A DNA stretch of 41,888 nt, taken from Tieghemiomyces parasiticus. Taxonomy: Eukaryota > Kickxellomycota > Dimargaritomycetes > Dimargaritales > Dimargaritaceae. The translations under genes and the position numbers were made by a program. This document shows, in pieces, positions 23,520 through 35,461 of this stretch. The stretch is taken from positions 1-41,888 of the forward strand of contig JANBPT010000357.1 in the NCBI GenBank assembly GCA_027575765.1. Direction: 5' to 3'. Position 1 is the first letter of the stretch; the number at the start of each line of letters is the position of its first letter. The notes under the pieces were generated by a model. It was not told where the DNA came from, ran no database searches, and saw only the letters and a list, made by a program, of their open reading frames with translations.

Positions 23520-24388
23520 ATGCTCGAAGAACCGCAAGCCTTCTCCGCCTTCCTACTGCGACTGCGGGGCCTACCCGTGGTGACCCCCATCCGCCAACAT
23601 GAGGATGACCTGCTGAATCTGAATTACCCCCTCCCTCGGTGCCGATTCGAGGTAAGTTGGATGCATTGGTGCCCGTCCGCCAGGACTCGGCAGAGTGACA
23701 TGGTGGCTCTACCAATGGTGGCCGCCCATTACGCCGTGGAGCTGGAAACCGTGCCATACCTCCTCAATGCTGTCCTCAACTCCGGACTTCTACCCTTTCC
23801 CGCTTCCCCTCCCCCCTTCCCCTACAGGAACCGGAGATTCCGACGCCCGAGGAATCTACCCGCAGCTCCGCTGCTCAAACCCTACGGCTCCCGATCAAGG
23901 CCCTCAAGTTCGGGTTTACGTACGACGTGCCGGTCGACCCTTTGACCCCTATCGCAGAGCTTAAACAACGCCTAGCTGCCCAGTGCGGGGTGGGTCCAGA
24001 CTACCAACGGCTACTTTTTAAGGGAAAGGCCCTGCAGGATGCCGGCGTGGTGGGCGACTATAACCTGTCGTCGGATACCGTGGTAACTCTGATGGTGAGA
24101 CCCGGCGGAGCCGCACCCAGAAAATATGAGGAGAAGGAGGAGACCAAAGCAGTGGTACCCGAGACGGCAGAGCCTCCGATGCATACCGATGACGGGAAGA
24201 AGACGACCACTTCCCAGTCCACCCCATCCACTACACTCGATATCCGCCATCTCTCCGCCGAAGCACTCTCTAAGCTGGAAGACCCGGCCTTCCAGGAGGA
24301 ACTACGGACTCTGTTGGTCGCTCATAACTTCGCCGAGGCCGACCGGCACACACTCGTGCAGGCCCTGGCACGATCGGGTCGGACTTGA
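23520..24388 (+). CDS. GET5: Get5/Mdy2-like ubiquitin-like protein of the GET pathway
   Basis: Two exons, 23520-23651 and 23828-24388, phase 0, GTAAGT donor and CTACAG acceptor; 230 residues. Three parts match Get5. An N-terminal helical arm (residues 1-44; FSAFLLRLRGLPV and NLNYPLPR) resembles the segment that binds Get4. A ubiquitin-like domain covers about 63-136, with IAELKQRLAAQCG, QRLLFKGKALQDAG, NLSSDTVVTLMVRP. An acidic Ser/Thr-rich linker leads to a short C-terminal helical domain (about 188-230; DPAFQEELRTLL, HTLVQALARSG), as in the Get5 homodimerisation domain. There is no C-terminal Gly-Gly, so it is not a conjugated modifier. In the cytosol, Get4-Get5 hands tail-anchored proteins from Sgt2 to Get3. 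The assignment rests on architecture and motif similarity recalled from yeast Mdy2; other UBL4-type proteins are possible. Confidence 0.75.
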
Positions 24389-27067
24389 TGGTTCGGGCCG
24401 GGGCGTAGCTGACCCTGTGGTTGAAGCGTTAGTGCGCCTAATTTATATCCGTTATTTTAGAACCTTTACCTCCCTTTCCTCGACGGTTTGAGTAAATTGA
24501 CTCCGAGACGGCATCGCTGGACCTAATGCAATGAAGGGTGATGGTTCGACATTAGATTGATTGTCAACGTAATTCTAACCTGAATCGGTATATCCTGGTT
24601 TTCCTAACGATGGTTTTAATTGACCTGAGCGGGAGACCTTACCCCCCTCTCAGAGTTTGGGATTGTAGGTACCGTAACTCTCTCCCCTTCCCCCTCCCTA
24701 GTCAGGGCTCGCTCCATTGGCCACTTGGCCCCAACTATGGCCGCTTACCATCAGAGGTTAAACGGCGATCCCATCTAACGGTGCCAAATATTCATTCTCG
24801 CACGTTGGGGTGTACGATTCTCCAGCTAGCCTAACCAGGTTGGTGGCCTTACTCGTCTTCCGCTCCGAGTCGAGTATGAGGGGCTGCTGATGACATCTGT
24901 ACGAACCGTATGGCCCAGTTAGTTTTAATCTAGAGGTACAGATCCGGCATTGGGACATACCTAACTGTTTAGCTAACTAATTCTCACAGTCCAGGTAGTA
25001 GCATTTATATATATATGCATTTCAGAGCGGCTAGGTCCATGGGTCGGAGCTAACCTCGCAGAACTATATTCGATACCAATGGTAGACTCGGAATGATCAA
25101 GCAAGTTTCGTTACAGAAAACTGATCAATATCTTGAAGCCTCTCACCCAGCTGCAGTGTCGAAAGTGTGAGGGGGTGGGTCAGAACGTGACGACGATCTG
25201 TGAAACCTAACCCCACTGCCCTTGGGACGGGAGCCGGGCGGTTATGAGTATCGCTAAACAGATTTGAGTGGTTCTGACGCCAGTACTGAGCCAGTGAATG
25301 CGACACGACGGAATAAAAAAAAGGATGGCTAGATTTGTACACCACGGACTGTCGTGGCGAGTTGGATTGCCCTTACTGCCACGCCTGCCGCCAACGTCAC
25401 CGCCGGCGTTCCTGATACCTATACAGGTCACCAACCTGCTTCCATTTGCCTACCTACTAGTTACTTTTGCAACGAAGCAGGTCGGAATTGGGTTGCACAT
25501 ACGCGTTAAGGAATAGCGACCAATGTCGATCACTCCTGTGCCCCGCACCGTACAGTCCAGGGCGCAGATCCATTCGGCTTCCAGAGCCCGTAAGATAGTA
25601 AGGTAGATATTTGGCCGTACCAGGGAAGTGCTTGGAAAGACCTTTCTCGGAGGCTCAGGTTACCATGGTGGCCACCTACACGTGCCGCTTGGTGTTCGCA
25701 CCGTCGGACATTAAGTGCCATGCCTCTGCCGTCCCTTCCCCTACCCACCCATCCACCCACCCGACCACCACTATCTTTACCCTTAGGAATAGATGGAGGA
25801 TCAGCCAGCTGGGCTACTACTGTTCTTAGAGGTGGCGATGCGGGAGGGGTCCCCTGGGGCGGACAATCCCTCGCAAGCCAGCCAGTCCCATGCGGCTCAG
25901 TGAGGCGATTTACCTGGCGGGCCCGCCCCTCTCCATCGGGCGTTGGAGGCATGCCCTATTGGGTAGGGTGGATGAAGCAATCAACTGGGCTTAAGGAAAG
26001 GACTCACCAGAAACCGGACCCGTTATTAAATCTCGAGAGGCGCAAGAGCCAGTGGCATTTCCAGATGAGGTCTAGATGGTGGCGGTGGGGTTACGCATTG
26101 TCACACGGGCTATGACTTTGACCGGTGAGTTCTACCACCACCACATTGTCCAAAGCTACAAGTGGGCACCTGCCATGGCCCCTGTGGTTAACCGATGCGA
26201 CCGTTTCCTTTGCATGGCAAAGGTGTCTTCCCACCCCCCTCCCGCCTTCCCTGCCTGAACTCAGATCCGGCCCTTGCCCCTGTGCCCGGCTGCCTCTCGG
26301 CAGCTCCGGACATAGTTTGATGCTCAGGTCGCTAGTGTTGGTTCAGGTGCCGATGCAGGTCTCTGCAGTGTTGCAAGCCTGCTGCCGTAGGCCTGGGTTG
26401 TGGACCTGGCGGCATACCCCAAACCCGGAATTGCCGCCCCTCCCCACACCCAGCCACTCTCCTTTGGCGCCAGTGTGCCAGGCTGGGGGTAATAGCGGAG
26501 GTGCCACTGTTCGTATGGGCAACGGGCCCGGCTCCATCGCCGCTCGCATCCTTGCGCCCGCCTTTGTCTCCACGCTGCCCTGTGGCTCCCTGTCCTCTAT
26601 TTATCCACGTTGCTTCGTCACCTCCCAGCGCCATCGCCCCTTCGCGTTAGGCCCATCGTTACTCCGGCCGGACCTTGCCTATTTCGCTTCATCACGGCCC
26701 CTCGACGCCGCCCGGACCGGCCCAACCTCCATGGTGAATATCCTTGTAGCTATCTCTACAGTCCACCCAGCCGGCCCACATATAGACCACGGTTCTTGCC
26801 GACCCCGCCCCGACAAATCAGCTACCCTTTCTTTTCTTTTTTTTCTCTCTCTTTCCTTTTCTTCCCTGGACTTGGACCTTTAGCCCTCGCAGCTCGCCTC
26901 CCACTGCCCCCATCTCGCTGGCCATTGCCGCCTTTTCCTCGTCCCGCAGTTACCCGGCCCGACCGCATTCGCCACTCACAGACCCCAGGGGCACCCTGCT
27001 GTTTCTAGTAGACCACCTTCCCCTGCCTCCTGTCGCTTCTGAAGACCTGGTTGTTTTTTCTACTGCG
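24389..27067. other. Long intergenic region GET5 / RIC8
   Basis: 2.68 kb with no supported gene. Overlapping open frames of up to 252 codons between 25720 and 27008 are Pro, Ser and Leu-rich, occur in several frames at once and lack known motifs. A strong pyrimidine tract (about 26827-26866) precedes RIC8 and probably marks its core promoter. Confidence 0.55.
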
Positions 27068-29375
27068 ATGACCTTCCAAGTAACCCTGCCGCCCGAGCAG
27101 AAACGCTCCTACATCAAGGAACTCATTACCAACCTGTCCGAGCCAAAGGTGTACAACAAATGGAGCGACGTCCGACTCGAAAAGTCCCTTACGAATCTTA
27201 AGTCCATGGGCCGGGACCCCGTTGGCTGCGAGCGGCTCTTCGAGAAGTCGGTAGGTACAGCAGGCCTGATGGCACGGTGTTACATGCACATGCGCGAAGG
27301 TTCACCCATGAGCGCTGCCAGCCCTCATGTCTTCTCGGGGGGAGGTGTCAAGCGCAGTCGGCCGGACAGACAAAAGACAAAAGGCAATGCGACGTGGTGG
27401 GCTGCACCGTGCTTTGTACCAACGTGCGCGCCTCTGCAAACCTACGATATATCCCCCTTGCGTATTGGGGATACGTTCGATAACCTTCCGGTCCCACAGG
27501 TCGGCAACCAACACCCGGTTATTTCCCCCGCCGCTAATTTACCAAATTCAAACCCTCCATCTATCCTCCTCCTCCTCATGTAGAGCATCCAAATGCTCAT
27601 GACCCACGGCGGGCTTGGTAGCGATCCCAAGCGGGGCCAGTGCCTGGCGTTTCCCGATACCCCCGCAGCCTGCGAGGCCCTGACATGCCTCGCCAACATG
27701 TTTCTCATTAACGAGTCCACTCGAGATGTGGCCCTCGACCTCCACCTTCTCCTACGGCTATGCGCCCTAGCCAACCTTAACAGCTGCTCCCTGCGGTCCC
27801 ACTTCCTCGTCGCCAGGTTACTATTCCTGTTGACCCTGCGGCGGCCAAAGATAATGAAGCAGGCGGTGGACAACTACTATATTAACTCGCTACTGGCCGG
27901 GGTAAGTGGTCACGGTTCCCGAATCGGATCCATGTCGATTATCATCTTTAGTAGAAAGCTCAATCCGTCCTTACTCGCTTCTCTAGCGTTCAGAACCCAT
28001 ACTAACCCGCGCCTATACCTTCGACACCACCACTTCCTTACCTACTTCTCCTCTCCCTCCCCTCGCTCACCGACGCTCGTGTTGACCCTGCTAGCTGATG
28101 GACTTCCACCTCGATCGCCTCGTATCTAAGGCGGCCTCGTCAGCGCTGAGCTCCGACCCCTTTACGTCTCCGCAGGTCCTGGGAGAGCTACTCAAAGTCG
28201 CCTACAACGTGACCAGTGAGTACATAGCCCTGCGCAAGATGACGCCTCCAGAGCCCACGGGCTTTCGGGGCCTCTCCCTGGCGGCGCTGCAGGGCCACAG
28301 TACGCCGCGGCCTTCGCTCTCCCCAGAACCCCCCATCGAACCTGGCACAAACCCAGTCACCGATAATCAGCTTACCAAGGCTGACTCGGCGTCTTTCGGG
28401 CAGCTGCTGCAGCCGGCCATCGCCACCCTGATGCATGTAGCTATGGACACCAGCTCGCTGTCCATTCCGCCCCCGCACTCTAACGCCATCGCGCTGCTGT
28501 TGTGCTACGCACCCCAGGACTTTGCCAACGACTTCTTTCCGCTCACGGATTCCTTGGCCCTTACCGAACGATTGGCAGATATCTGCGACCACTGCCTCGG
28601 ACTGCTGTCTATGAATGGGGAAAATGGATCTTCCGGCGCGAGTCCCCGGCCCGACAGTACCGCCAGTAACTCGAATCTGTCGCTGTACTATGCCTCCTTC
28701 AACCACAACGTATCCCACTCTCTCCTCCCGCTACTGTGGCTACTCATCTCTATCAGCCAGGCCCATATTCCCAGCCGACTCACCATGCGCAATCGCTGGT
28801 TCCCGGCCAATCGGGACCGCACCGTGGCCCCTGAGGCCGCAGACACGACAGGCGGTCGTATGGTCTTCATTTTATCCCAGCCCATGCCCACCCCGCTTTC
28901 GCAGAGCGTGGGCAATTTGCTCTACAACCTGTGGAACCACGATGTGCACCAACTGGTGGCGGAAGTTGGTTACGGCAACGCCGCAGGCTACCTCGTGGAA
29001 CAGGGCATTCCTTATATGGCCGGTGGCAGCGAGGCCCCGCCGTCTCCTAACTCCGGCTCTGGTAAGCCGCTCGCTGGACCTGGCCCGGTCAACCCCATCA
29101 CGGGCAAGATCCACCCACCACCGAACGGTGCATCGCGGTCCACTGCAGGCCTGTCCCATGTCTCCTCCGCGTCCCCCATGCGGACGCCTGCGCTCGCCTC
29201 GGCCACTTGGGACAAGCCCATGACTGAGGAAGAGAAGGAGCAGGAGGCGGAGAAGCTCATGGTCCTGTTCGACCGGCTGCAGCGCACCGGCGTTGTGGAG
29301 TTTGAACATCCCATGGCCAAGGCTGTCCAGGAGGGCAAGTTTGAGGAGGTGGAGTCCGACAGCAGTACGGACTAG
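27068..29375 (+). CDS. RIC8: Ric8 / synembryn, G-alpha chaperone and exchange factor
   Basis: Three exons: 27068-27250, 27584-27901, 28095-29375, phase 0 throughout, donors GTAGGT and GTAAGT; 593 residues, slightly long for Ric8. The armadillo-like N-terminal half shows EALTCLANMFLINESTR, then SHFLVARLLFLLTLRRP and LGELLKVAYNVTSEY, matching the corresponding animal Ric8 helices. The hallmark GYGNAAGYL lies at about residues 459-467 behind a LLYNLWNHDVHQL segment. The C-terminal tail has the family signature NPITGKI, then MTEEEKEQEAEKLMVLFDRLQ, and ends in an acidic ESDSSTD stretch that suits CK2 phosphorylation. Ric8 folds nascent G-alpha subunits and activates them without a receptor, in cytosol and at the membrane. 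The first intron is long for this window (333 nt). No AATAAA was seen close downstream. Confidence 0.92.
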
Positions 29376-32300
29376 TGAGATGATGGTAGGCCTCCCCCCT
29401 CCCATTCCTGTCACCTTGCTTACCCCACCCCCGTGCTTCACCTACCAGTCTGAACCCTATTGTGCCCCTCCTCCCCCACTGCACGGCCTGCGGTAGGACC
29501 CTTTCTTCCTCCCGCCTTATTTTGTGAATATGCTGATGACAACACCGCCACCCTTTATAGCTAGCCTACCTTTCTTTTCTTTCTTTCCAACCTTTGCTTG
29601 ATCCGGAGTTCGACTATGAGCCCCTCGTCTCATTTCTCTCTCCAGATCTGGCCTTGATTCCCCCCTTATGCCTACCCTTTCGCCTGAAGAGCCATCCCAC
29701 CTCCCTATTCAATGTATCGCCTTGGCTGACCGGTGAACCTCAACTACTTTCGGCTTGCCGCATGTTTGCTCATTTGCACGTATAATTTCTCAATCACGAT
29801 TCCTCGGTGCGTTCTTTACTTTCCCCTTTGTCTACCTCTCTCCCTCTCCTTACCCCTATCCCCTCTGATATATCTACCACACACACCTTTACTCACATGT
29901 TTATTATTAAAACTGCCGAATTCTATATTGACCTGGCCGTTGTGTGGCAGCTATAGTGCTGAGAGTGTGAATGGCCCAATGCAGAACGGAATAGACCATG
30001 GTCCTGATCAAGAAAGGTTGGTTTGTGCCTCCAATGAGGTGGCCGGTTTACTCTGCCCGCATCTTCAGTGCTGCGCATGTCAAGCACGGGAGGGGGGGGG
30101 GAAACTATACGTGTTCACTCGAGTCTCTGCCATTTCCGCCGCCTAGGCTAGTACATGCCCCTTGACAATATTTACTATGAGTCTGGGACTCTGGAGCAGG
30201 CCCAGTCGGTTTTTCCATGGTCCTATAACGATAAGAATTCTCGCTGGCCGCAGCCAACCTTGTTAAGAAAAGGCATCCTGGCGAAGGCCGCCGTCCTGAT
30301 CAGCAAAATCAAGGCGGGAGTAGAATAGGGCGGATCTGCCGGCCAGTCATAACGGCAAGATCATTGTGGTGACTGGCTCGACCCAATAGGCTGGTAACTC
30401 CCCCCCCCTCACGCTCTCCGACCGATCCCCTCCCCTGGCTATCTTCATGCTCCGCCAACGGCCCCCAGTGGAAAAAAAAAGAAGACTGGGTAGCCTGCGA
30501 AGCCATATACCCAAGGCCTCCCCTCTCACCCATGTCCCACCCCTCCTTTTTCTGGCCCTATTGTAAATTGCCAAATCCGTGTAATGGCCAACCAAATCTT
30601 GATCTCGTCGTATCCTGCAGGTCTCTCGTTCGCGGTTAAGCTGATAGGCTAGTGGGATGGGTCTACCAATCCTGACCTCCTGACCTTGGGAACCTATCTA
30701 AGCGGGAGCAAGAAGGGGCGGAGGGTGGATTGGAGGTGTAGAAAGTCGGTGGATGGGAAAGAGAGAGAAGATGGGGAAGTTAATAAGTTTGCAAGGTTCT
30801 GAGTTTTGGGAGACGAATAAGACACCTCTAAATATTCAGTACTACTCGGCATTTATTAGGTCCAAGTTGATTTGCTAATTACATGTAGCTTTATCTCCTT
30901 CACATCCCCAGCATGGACGCTTGGCCAAGTCCGATAGGTGCAAATGGAGCTTCCATATACGGTGTGAAGAGCGCGGAGAGTGGATTTCGAGGCTGTGTCA
31001 GCCGCTCAGCTACCGGCAAAGCTCCGAAGGTTTCCACCGCAGCGAGACAGCCAGTCGGCATCCGAGGATACCTGGGAAAGGTGCCCGACAGTCCAACCTC
31101 ATGGCGGAGGATCCCGAAAGTGGACCAAGCGGGTTGTACTTTCCATGCCACGCCTACCACCACGTCGTTGCTAATCAATTACTCCGTTCGTTGGTACCAC
31201 ATGGGTCTGCACCGGAGGGGGGGGGGTTTCCTGGCCCGTTTGGACCGGACCTGGCGCGGCACAATGTCTGGTTATATATTAAACCAGAGGTGCCGCCTCT
31301 ACTTCGTTCCCGTGTCCATCTCTCTGGTGAACTGTTCAGTCTACCTACCCCGTGCAGGTACTTTTTTATATTTCTACACTCAATCTTTAAGCCAAGGCAA
31401 TATTCCGGTTTCCACCGCCCGCTTCTATATCTTAACCATCAATTTGTTCAACGACACGTATACCATTCCGGCTGGTCCAACCTTTCCTTGTCCCTAATCA
31501 CGCTCTCACAGTTTTTGCCCTATAACTGGTGGTGTTACTGTTTGAGCCTGCACTTATTAGCACTACTCCCGCCTCCTCTTTCATTACCTATATCCGCCCC
31601 TCGTTAGCCCTGGAGCTGTGCCCCTGAGCTGCATCGACCCCTGTCCTATAGTAACCAAAGGTAATTGCCCCTTTCCGAGTGGCCCGTATCAGTAACCACC
31701 CGTTTTGGTTGACTTGTCCTATGGGTGCTACCTGCAAGCTTGCCCTCTTTACCAGCGATGGCTGCAATCGTATCGTTGGGATTTGGTTGCCCCGACTGGC
31801 TTACCTAAACTAGATTAATATCTCCCTGGATGTAGGCTGGTTGCCATATTGCTGCTAGAGAGTGCGGCGTACAAACGTACCCTAGGTGCCATTTCGTATT
31901 GACGTTTCGTCGTCGTGGCATCCAATTTCCTTCCCCACCCCGGCCCGTAATACCCCTCCACCTCATTAGCACCTGCGTTCTATTACATCAGATCCGCTTG
32001 CTGTGGATTCTTTCCGGCTAACACTAAAAGTCAGCACTACTTCTGGTGGGAGATAAGGAAGGTCAAACGACCTAAGCTATTAGGATCCAGGGGTGTTAAC
32101 CATTCACTCTGCACCTTGATGTTGACGAGGCACCCTGGGTTCCCTTTCACTCCTTTAAAGTGCGCCGTCGCCGCCGTTCCTCATTCTCCACCTCTGCCGG
32201 ACTCAGGGGGCATTATGAGGTCGACGCGGCAGTATGCCGTGTGGCCCCTCCTTTCGATTTTCTTTTCTCCGCTAGCTGTACGAGCGTGGTCTGGCCTCAC

Positions 32301-32701
32301 ATTAGATGTCCTATGTTTTGCTTTTGTATTAAGACACCCCGGAGTCATTCACTGACTGTTACGGGCTTTACCTTTCTCGTATCGATGTTGCCATAGTTCG
32401 ACTGCTTATAAGTTGACTGAACGCTGCCCACCGTTGCCCCACTGTTGTAACTTCCGTGGCTATATTTACCTAAACACATCCACGCTGTTCAACGACCGTC
32501 TTCCTTGGCCGCAGCCCACCACTCTTGCCAGCGACCTATGCCATCGCATTCGTTTTTATATATATCGTCACTCGTCTACACTGAGCCATCATTCTAACGT
32601 CTGTGCCTTTCCTATTTTCCCGCCCACACCGTGCTACCGTTCTCGCCCGTCGCCCAATCAGAGCAACCTCCCTCCCCCTTACTATCCGCCGTCGCCACAA
32701 C
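29376..32701. other. Long gene-poor region RIC8 / first LPMO-like gene
   Basis: 3.3 kb. Contains G10 (30092-30101), C9 (30400-30408) and G10 (31217-31226) runs. Between about 30913 and 31607 more than one forward frame is open, but no frame gives a recognisable protein. The last 300 bp form the promoter of the first LPMO-like gene. Confidence 0.55.
32557..32565 (+). promoter_or_regulatory. TATA box of LPMO-like gene 1
   Basis: TATATATAT directly followed by CGTCA, 137 nt before the ATG at 32702, followed by a pyrimidine-rich leader. Confidence 0.5.
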
Positions 32702-33511
32702 ATGGTTTCCCTCTGGCGTACCGCGACCACTGCCCTGGCGGCAGTAGCCCTCCTCGTCGCCGACCCCACCGCGGCGCATAGTCTTCTCCACTACCCGGCC
32801 CCACGTGGCAATCTGGCCAACTTTGGCACTTGCGGCTCGGGCCAAGGTTGCAAGGGGCCCTGCGACTCGCCGCGGTCCGCTTCCAACATTGGCAAGCCGT
32901 GGTTTAAACCAGTCACGATTCAGCGTGGCCAAGAACTCCGCGTTACCTGGGAACGTAACAACCACCCCGGCGGGTTCGTCCGTCTGGCCATGGTCCCCAT
33001 CGACCAGTCCGACAGCTGGGATGCCTTCAACGCCCACGTGGTCAAGCATTCCTGTTACGAGGCTCACTGTGGGCCTGATAACCCCAGCGATAACACGTTT
33101 GGGCCGGGCAACGGTCCCGGAAACGCCGAATGTTGGACAACCTTTACGGTGCCCTCCACGTTCGCGGATGGGGCTACCGTCACCCTGCAATGGATGTGGT
33201 ACGCCGGTGGTGTTTACTACGCTCAGCCCGCGGCTGGATTTGGAAACTATTATAACTGTGCCGACATCATCGTTCAGGGCGGGTCCCCTGTTGACGCCGG
33301 TAATACAACCGTGTATGCCCATCCGCCATTCCAGGGCGGTGATTTCGCCAACCCCAACTCCAATATGTGCAAGTACTGGTCGTCCAATAAGTACGAGGAC
33401 TGCACGTTCGGATCTCGTATGCCCTCTCCGGTCAGCGGTGATCTGTTGTCCCAGTCGCTCGAACCGTGCGCCCGTACCGGCAGCATGAACGGCAAGCCGA
33501 ACGGCTACTAA
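32702..33511 (+). CDS. Secreted LPMO-like protein 1 (chitin-binding type-4)
   Basis: Intronless, 269 residues. Residues 1-25 are a signal peptide ending in PTAA, so cleavage exposes His26 (HSLLHYPAPRG) as the mature N-terminus. That, with His88 in NNHPGGFVRLAM, would form the copper-binding histidine brace of lytic polysaccharide monooxygenases. Tyr183/184 just before NCADIIV suits the axial aromatic position seen in Chitin_bind_3 (PF03067) proteins. Paired cysteines (GTCGSGQGCKGPC, HSCYEAHCGP) suggest several disulfides. A C-terminal extension from about residue 205 ends in GKPNGY and contains CKYWSSNKYEDC. Expected role: secreted, copper-dependent oxidative attack on chitin or another beta-linked glycan. 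Substrate and AA family are not shown by the sequence. The frame is open upstream to 32603, but the signal peptide fixes the start. First of three tandem paralogues. Confidence 0.85.
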   Translation: MVSLWRTATTALAAVALLVADPTAAHSLLHYPAPRGNLANFGTCGSGQGCKGPCDSPRSASNIGKPWFKPVTIQRGQELRVTWERNNHPGGFVRLAMVPIDQSDSWDAFNAHVVKHSCYEAHCGPDNPSDNTFGPGNGPGNAECWTTFTVPSTFADGATVTLQWMWYAGGVYYAQPAAGFGNYYNCADIIVQGGSPVDAGNTTVYAHPPFQGGDFANPNSNMCKYWSSNKYEDCTFGSRMPSPVSGDLLSQSLEPCARTGSMNGKPNGY

Positions 33512-33601
33512 GTTGTTTGGTTAAACACCCCACCCTTGCATTTTATTAATCTTGCACAGCGTGCAGTTCACTACCCCCCCCGACCTGATCGCGCCCCAAA
33601 A

Positions 33602-33607
33602 AATAAA
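33602..33607 (+). terminator. AATAAA polyadenylation signal of LPMO-like gene 1
   Basis: AATAAA in an A-rich stretch, 90 nt after the stop, just downstream of a C8 run (33574-33581). Confidence 0.5.
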
Positions 33608-34202
33608 CAAACCTTTGGCTTTTGGATTATAAATTGAGTTCACAACCCCATTATTACACTCCTACTAGGCACCACTCGACCATCTATAGTAGCAAAATGA
33701 ACCATATTGCACAGAGCCCAGCGATCAGACTCACCAACCCACTGTGTGTAAGCTAAGCAGGTTGTACCTTGCTTTCGATCAACTCCCCTTCCTGCTTGAG
33801 CAAGTAAATTACTAGGTAAGCGCCTCGGGTCTCGCAGCCCGCTGGTGCTCCTATGGTCGCCCCCCATCTTGCCCGCCATTGGCTGCACCTCCTACCACTG
33901 AAACTCACGACCAGGCCGTGGGGAGTACAGAGTGGTACCAGCCAAGGGTATTTTATATATAAAACATCTTCTAGTCTCCCACAATAATCCTCTACTGCCT
34001 AGACTTTAGCTGGCCCTTATTTAAGAAGTTCAACATCTACCAACTAACCATCAACCTCCCGGTTTTCTCTCAGAATACAATATCCCCTGCCCGACCTCGG
34101 CCTTGGACACTAGGGGGCAAGGTCATGTCAGATGGCATACTATCCTAGTGAGGGATGAGGATGCTGTCGATACGAATAAAAGTAAATATATTGTCGTGCC
34201 TT

Positions 34203-34234
34203 AGACCACTGATCCGATCAGTTGTGGTCTTTTT
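34203..34234 (+). other. Hairpin followed by a T run
   Basis: AGACCAC at 34203-34209 pairs perfectly with GTGGTCT at 34224-34230; an inner TGA/TCA stem and a TCCGA loop fill most of the gap, with a GTT bulge. Five T follow at once. It resembles the 3' end of a polymerase III transcript, but no A or B box was recognised upstream. Confidence 0.35.
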
Positions 34235-35445
34235 GTTTTGCCCCCATTTTCCCCTAGCCTATTCCTATACTCAATAACCCCTTGCAGCGACGCCACCCTT
34301 CCTGATCTACTGGATGGCGTCTTCTGCTTTGACAGGCGTCCCCGCCTCTATCCTTTTAGGGCCCCACTTCTCTCCTTATTCTTCTCATTGATCCGGCAGT
34401 CGCGCATCTGCCTTCATATTCGCTCTGGCGCTGGCCCCGCCTTGCCCTATCGTCCTTGGGCTCGCCTTACCCAACCCGTAGCCGCGGTGAAGGATGCTGG
34501 ACGTAATTCCGTATAAAAGACCCTCTGGGTCGCTTCTCTATAAACGATAGCTTACCCCACAACACCCAATTCATTTCAGAACGTTTTAGTAGTCACTTAT
34601 TTTCATTAAATTCATATCTCTTTACCTGAAGTTTCTTCTAGGGTACTTTAACCCTACGACAGAAACCTACCTCACTTCATACACCGGATAGTGGGTGTCT
34701 ATGGCCAGTGAGACTGTAGATTGCCCAGAAGCCAGCCTTACTATGCGACTCCGTAGTCTAACGCTAGAGAGCACGCATGATGATGATGAAGATGCCTCAA
34801 GACACCCCCTTGGATTCCCAATTAGCCAGTTGGTCAGTGTTCTCCTACTAACATAGCCTAGGCCCTGTCCTCGTCGGGTTCGGCTACAGCGCTTAGCATG
34901 CGATCGGAATGAAGTTCATCTTGCGGGGAGTTCTGCCCGATATGAAAGCAAGTCAGCCACTCGAAGATGGTGGAGAAGAATAAGACAGATGGGTGCAATG
35001 CGACTGATAGTTCGCCATAGTAACCGCTGATGTTGTGGTCTTATAAATATAAAAAACTGATTGAAGGCATACACGTTTAACTCGACATACATGAACTGGG
35101 TAGGCGACCACGGCTTTGGACCTGTGTATGGGGTGAAAAGATAAAAGAAGGCTGTACCATGTCTAATAGGGGTATTATATACAGGGTGCAACCAGTCGAT
35201 GGGCTACATTCGACACTACTAGGCCTCATCTATGAGGACAAGCCGTGCCACTTCCGTTTTTCATCTTCGTTATTTATTGGTGTTCTTTGAAAGGTATTGG
35301 ACAGTGTTCCTCCTGGCCGATGTTAAACATTGCATTGGCGTGCCGAAAACCCCAACGGGGTAGTCTAATGGAAGGGAAACTGCGCAAAAGAAGGGACCGC
35401 CAACGCCAGCACGGGGCGGCGAGGGGTACTTGGATCGGGACCCTC

Positions 35446-35461
35446 CTCTCTCTCTCTCTCT
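35446..35461. repeat. CT dinucleotide microsatellite
   Basis: Eight CT units in the spacer between LPMO-like genes 1 and 2. A simple repeat with no gene nearby. Confidence 0.7.

Noticed and set aside
26125..26883. 252-codon forward frame before RIC8
   Set aside because: Low-complexity Pro/Ser/Leu composition, overlaps another open frame, ends in a pyrimidine tract typical of a promoter, and has no motif.
32612..33322. 236-codon open frame antisense to LPMO-like gene 1
   Set aside because: Shadow of the sense gene; no domain, and its start lies inside the sense coding region.
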